Of a stretch of 9,623 bases of DNA, positions 8,008 to 9,623 are shown piece by piece. The notes under the pieces are model-generated. The model ran no database searches. It was given only the letters and a program-made list of their open reading frames with translations, and was not told the DNA's origin. The first letter of the stretch is position 1. Each line of letters begins with the position of its first letter. Source of the DNA: Idiomarina sp. UBA6142 (lineage in GTDB: Bacteria > Pseudomonadota > Gammaproteobacteria > Enterobacterales > Alteromonadaceae); assembly GCA_002423905.1 (NCBI GenBank), contig DIVC01000079.1, positions 1,068-10,690 of the forward strand. The letters are read 5' to 3'. The translations under genes were made by a program, and so were the position numbers.

Positions 8008-8595
8008 CTAATGCAAGGTCTTCTCGGTCTTACAATCGATGCTGACCTGTTCTCCAACTTCGCAAAAACACATGATCACCGACACCCGAATATATTCAAT
8101 AATTTCAAAATAAGCGCGGTCAGCATCGTCGTCATCTTCGACACTGAAGTCGAGTTTCGCTAATTCAACCATGTCATCAATAGCTTCGCGGACATCCGCC
8201 GAGAATCCTGCCAGATTGCTTTGATTGACGCCAAAGCCGACTAAAAACGATTGCACCCAACCAATCATCGCCTGTAAGCGTTCTTCAATGGGCTGCTGGT
8301 CTTCGGGCAACATTAACTGAAAATTCATATCAGGATCACGCAATGATGCGTCAATGCTTTGCGCCAATTGATTTAATTTATTACGGACCGGTACCGGAAA
8401 AGTTTGCCCTTCATGCAATAAATCGCTCAGCAGCGCCAGCCAATGCTCGCTGCTTGGGTTAGCTCCACCGGCTAACATGCCGCACAGCATGCCATGCACC
8501 TCAGCAGCATTCGGCAACAACCCCTGCTGCAGCAAAAATTGACTGAGGCGATCAAAGTTGTCGACTGTAGATTCAGGGTTAGTTGCGTCGGCCAT
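8008..8595 (-). CDS. ygfB: UPF0149 family protein YgfB
   Basis: This 195-residue member of the UPF0149/YgfB family compares with 192 residues in E. coli. Shared features are the N-terminal AEVHGMLCGMLAGG segment, LMLPEDQQPIEERLQAMIGWVQSFLVGFGV in the middle, DVREAIDDM, and the acidic stretch SVEDDDDADRAYFEIIEYIRV. The protein also ends TLH, as in E. coli. The biochemical role is poorly known; in Pseudomonas aeruginosa a YgfB protein affects expression of cell-wall amidase genes. The ATG at 8595 (MADATNPEST) is preferred over one at 8628. It has GAGAA about nine bases upstream, and the 8628 codon falls inside a perfect palindrome with no ribosome-binding site before it. First gene of the ygfB-pepP-ubiH-ubiI run, divergent from zapA. 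Confidence 0.92.
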   Translation of the reverse strand: MADATNPESTVDNFDRLSQFLLQQGLLPNAAEVHGMLCGMLAGGANPSSEHWLALLSDLLHEGQTFPVPVRNKLNQLAQSIDASLRDPDMNFQLMLPEDQQPIEERLQAMIGWVQSFLVGFGVNQSNLAGFSADVREAIDDMVELAKLDFSVEDDDDADRAYFEIIEYIRVSVIMCFCEVGEQVSIDCKTEKTLH

Positions 8596-8613
8596 CGCGT
8601 TGTTCTCGTGTTT

Positions 8614-8637
8614 AATGATAGCTGCCATACTATCATT
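8614..8637. repeat. Perfect 24-base interrupted palindrome upstream of ygfB
   Basis: AATGATAG at 8614-8621 is the exact inverse complement of CTATCATT at 8630-8637, with an eight-base spacer. It lies 18 bases upstream of the ygfB ATG. It could be a regulator operator or, if transcribed, a leader hairpin just before the ygfB ribosome-binding site. No U-run follows it on either strand, so it is not an intrinsic terminator. The repeat is seen directly; the function is unknown. Confidence 0.55.
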
Positions 8638-8656
8638 GCCGCGATGCTCAGGCTAG

Positions 8657-8686
8657 CTGACAAAGCCATCCGAGACGTGTCATAAT
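8657..8686 (+). promoter_or_regulatory. Probable sigma-70 promoter of zapA
   Basis: CTGACA at 8657-8662 (five of six matches to TTGACA) is separated by 18 bases from CATAAT at 8681-8686 (five of six matches to TATAAT). A TG one base before the -10 box gives it an extended form. Transcription would start near 8693, about 36 bases before the zapA ATG, and could continue into 6S RNA. The start site is inferred. Confidence 0.65.
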
Positions 8687-8728
8687 AACTGGTAGACGCC
8701 AACCATCAGCAAGCATAAGGATTACCGC

Positions 8729-9034
8729 ATGACCCAGCGCAGCATCGATATCCGTTTGATGGACCGCCAATACAAGGTCAACTGCCCAGCGGACCAAGAG
8801 GCAGCCTTGCAGGCGGCGGCGTCACGATTAAATGAAAAAGTGAAGCAAATTACCGGGGGTACGCGGTTGTCGCACCCTGAGCAAATTGCAGTTATGGCAG
8901 CCCTGAACTTATGTCACGAGGCGGCCCAACAACAGGCTGAACAACAGCAACGCATCGCTGAGTTAGAAGAACAATTAAAATTGCTGCAGGCTACCCTCGA
9001 GCAGGTGATGTCTGAGCAACGGCCAGGTCGTTAA
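8729..9034 (+). CDS. zapA: Cell division protein ZapA
   Basis: ZapA is a small cytoplasmic protein that binds FtsZ and bundles protofilaments at the division ring. It has 101 residues, slightly shorter than the roughly 109 of E. coli. The N-terminal head domain reads SIDIRLMDRQYKVNCPADQEAALQAAASRLNEKV, the characteristic ZapA pattern. The segment PEQIAVMAALNLCHEA leads into a glutamine- and glutamate-rich C-terminal coiled coil (about residues 63-98) that mediates dimer and tetramer formation. The start is well supported by TAAGGA seven bases upstream (8716-8721). It is divergent from ygfB and followed 16 bases later by 6S RNA, the conserved zapA-ssrS arrangement, so the two are probably partly co-transcribed. 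Confidence 0.96.
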   Translation: MTQRSIDIRLMDRQYKVNCPADQEAALQAAASRLNEKVKQITGGTRLSHPEQIAVMAALNLCHEAAQQQAEQQQRIAELEEQLKLLQATLEQVMSEQRPGR

Positions 9035-9050
9035 AGAAGTTTGTAGTTAT

Positions 9051-9234
9051 GATTGCCTGGGATGTTCGCCAGCAACGCTGATGTCCCTGAGCCGATAACG
9101 TCATACCCAGGGGTTCATTGGGCGACTATTGAGCATGCTCGACTTGTATCGAGAAGCCTGCGGTCGAACACTTGCGCCCCGCCTTGAACCAAAGGGTTCA
9201 AGGGCTAAGGCACGCAGCGGCATCCCGGGTAATC
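9051..9234 (+). ncRNA. ssrS: 6S RNA
   Basis: 6S RNA imitates an open promoter and binds sigma-70 RNA polymerase, lowering many sigma-70 transcripts in stationary phase. The match to the E. coli molecule is strong. GATGTTCG, GTCCCTGAGCCGATA and TCATACC lie on the 5' side; GAGCATGCTCG and TCGAGAAGCCT are in the apical part; CCTTGAACCAAAGGGTTCAAGGG and GGCATCCCGGG lie on the 3' side. The ends are set by a closing stem pairing 9051-9064 with 9221-9234, all 14 positions Watson-Crick or G-U. The resulting 184 nt agrees with the usual size. The U of GCCGAT at 9095 is position 45, equivalent to the site where product RNA synthesis begins in E. coli. No promoter of its own is convincing, so processing from a zapA transcript is likely. 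Confidence 0.96.
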
Positions 9235-9242
9235 ACCCTTTG

Positions 9243-9623
9243 TTATTGAGGCTTGGTAGCCGCAGCCTGTTTGGCCTGCTCTACCAGCATTCGCACATCA
9301 AGCAGCAATTCGTCGACCGGATACACAATGCCGTCTTTAATGGTGTAGCGGATGCCTTTGGTGCGCATGGGTTGGTTGTGCTGATCAAGTTGGTAATGAC
9401 CCGTGCCATACAACACTTTGAAATTACGCAATGGATTTTCGCGCACAATCACCAAGTCGGCTTTCTTACCTGGAATCACACTACCTATTTCGTGATCCAA
9501 GCCGAGCGCTTCAGCGCCATTGAGAGTAGCCGCTTGAATCACCTCGTAGGCGTTAAAGCCGGCCTCGCGCAGCAATTCCAGTTCACGGATATAGCCAAAG
9601 CCATAAATTTTATAGATATAGCC
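9243..9623 (-). CDS. Metal-dependent amidohydrolase, C-terminal part
   Basis: An open frame enters from the right edge and ends at 9243, giving the last 126 residues of a larger protein. It reads GYIYKIYGFGYIRELELLRE, then the family segment AYEVIQAATLNGAEALGLDHEIGSVIPGKKADLVIVRENPL, where the barrel ends and the small beta-sandwich domain closes. This is typical of the imidazolonepropionase-like or dihydroorotase-like amidohydrolase superfamily. Full-length members are 400-500 residues and many marine relatives carry a signal peptide, but that end and the metal-binding histidines lie outside the window, so the substrate cannot be stated. An internal TTG at 9575 is not a start; the frame continues upstream to the edge. 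The gene converges on 6S RNA with a gap of eight bases. Confidence 0.85.
   Translation of the reverse strand, partial: GYIYKIYGFGYIRELELLREAGFNAYEVIQAATLNGAEALGLDHEIGSVIPGKKADLVIVRENPLRNFKVLYGTGHYQLDQHNQPMRTKGIRYTIKDGIVYPVDELLLDVRMLVEQAKQAAATKPQ

Noticed and set aside
8596..8628. Longer ygfB reading from the ATG at 8628.
   Set aside because: No ribosome-binding site before it, its codon lies within the perfect palindrome, and the shorter form matches the family length better.
9243..9575. A complete 110-residue gene starting at TTG 9575.
   Set aside because: The same frame continues with conserved residues to the window edge, so this is the end of a larger amidohydrolase.
1..9623. Mobile element, CRISPR array, toxin-antitoxin or phage-defence genes.
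   Set aside because: I saw no transposase, repeat-spacer pattern, tRNA, integrase or pair of small unknown genes; nearly all the sequence is accounted for by housekeeping genes.

Overview
The window reads as an ordinary chromosomal stretch from a gammaproteobacterium, most likely an Alteromonadales-type marine lineage; Idiomarinaceae is my best guess, from protein flavour and gene order, and I cannot fix a genus. GC content looks close to half. Three facts support this placement. There is a full 6S RNA of the enterobacterial type directly after zapA. The order zapA-ygfB-pepP-ubiH-ubiI is conserved. The glycine cleavage operon gcvT-gcvH-gcvP lies beyond it, as I recall for Shewanella and relatives.

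Layout. From 1 to 3301 the minus strand carries the glycine cleavage operon, read gcvT, gcvH, gcvP; gcvP runs off the left edge after its first 550 codons. A pair of hairpins lies between gcvH and gcvP. From 3302 to 3451 is a compact divergent promoter region with recognisable signals for gcvT (minus) and for a LysR-type regulator (plus, 3452-4312), and a short AT-rich inverted repeat between them. The regulator meets ubiI tail to tail with overlapping stop codons. From 4309 to 8595 the minus strand holds ygfB, pepP, ubiH and ubiI, tightly packed and probably one transcript. Two of the products are the FAD monooxygenases UbiH and UbiI of ubiquinone synthesis. A second divergent region (8596-8728) separates ygfB from zapA on the plus strand. 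6S RNA (9051-9234) follows zapA by 16 bases. Finally, the C-terminal part of a metal-dependent amidohydrolase runs in from the right edge on the minus strand and ends 9 bases from the 6S RNA.

Function. GcvT, GcvH and GcvP, with lipoamide dehydrogenase encoded elsewhere, split glycine into CO2, ammonia and a one-carbon unit on tetrahydrofolate. UbiH and UbiI hydroxylate the ubiquinone ring. PepP trims X-Pro N-termini. ZapA supports the FtsZ ring, and 6S RNA tunes RNA polymerase in stationary phase. The regulator between the gcv and ubi blocks is the least conserved part of the layout and a plausible local controller of gcv. I found no mobile element, CRISPR array, tRNA or clearly novel multi-gene system. 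The points worth a second look are regulatory: the gcvT/lysR intergenic region, the gcvH-gcvP hairpins, the palindrome upstream of ygfB, and the unusual neighbour downstream of 6S RNA.
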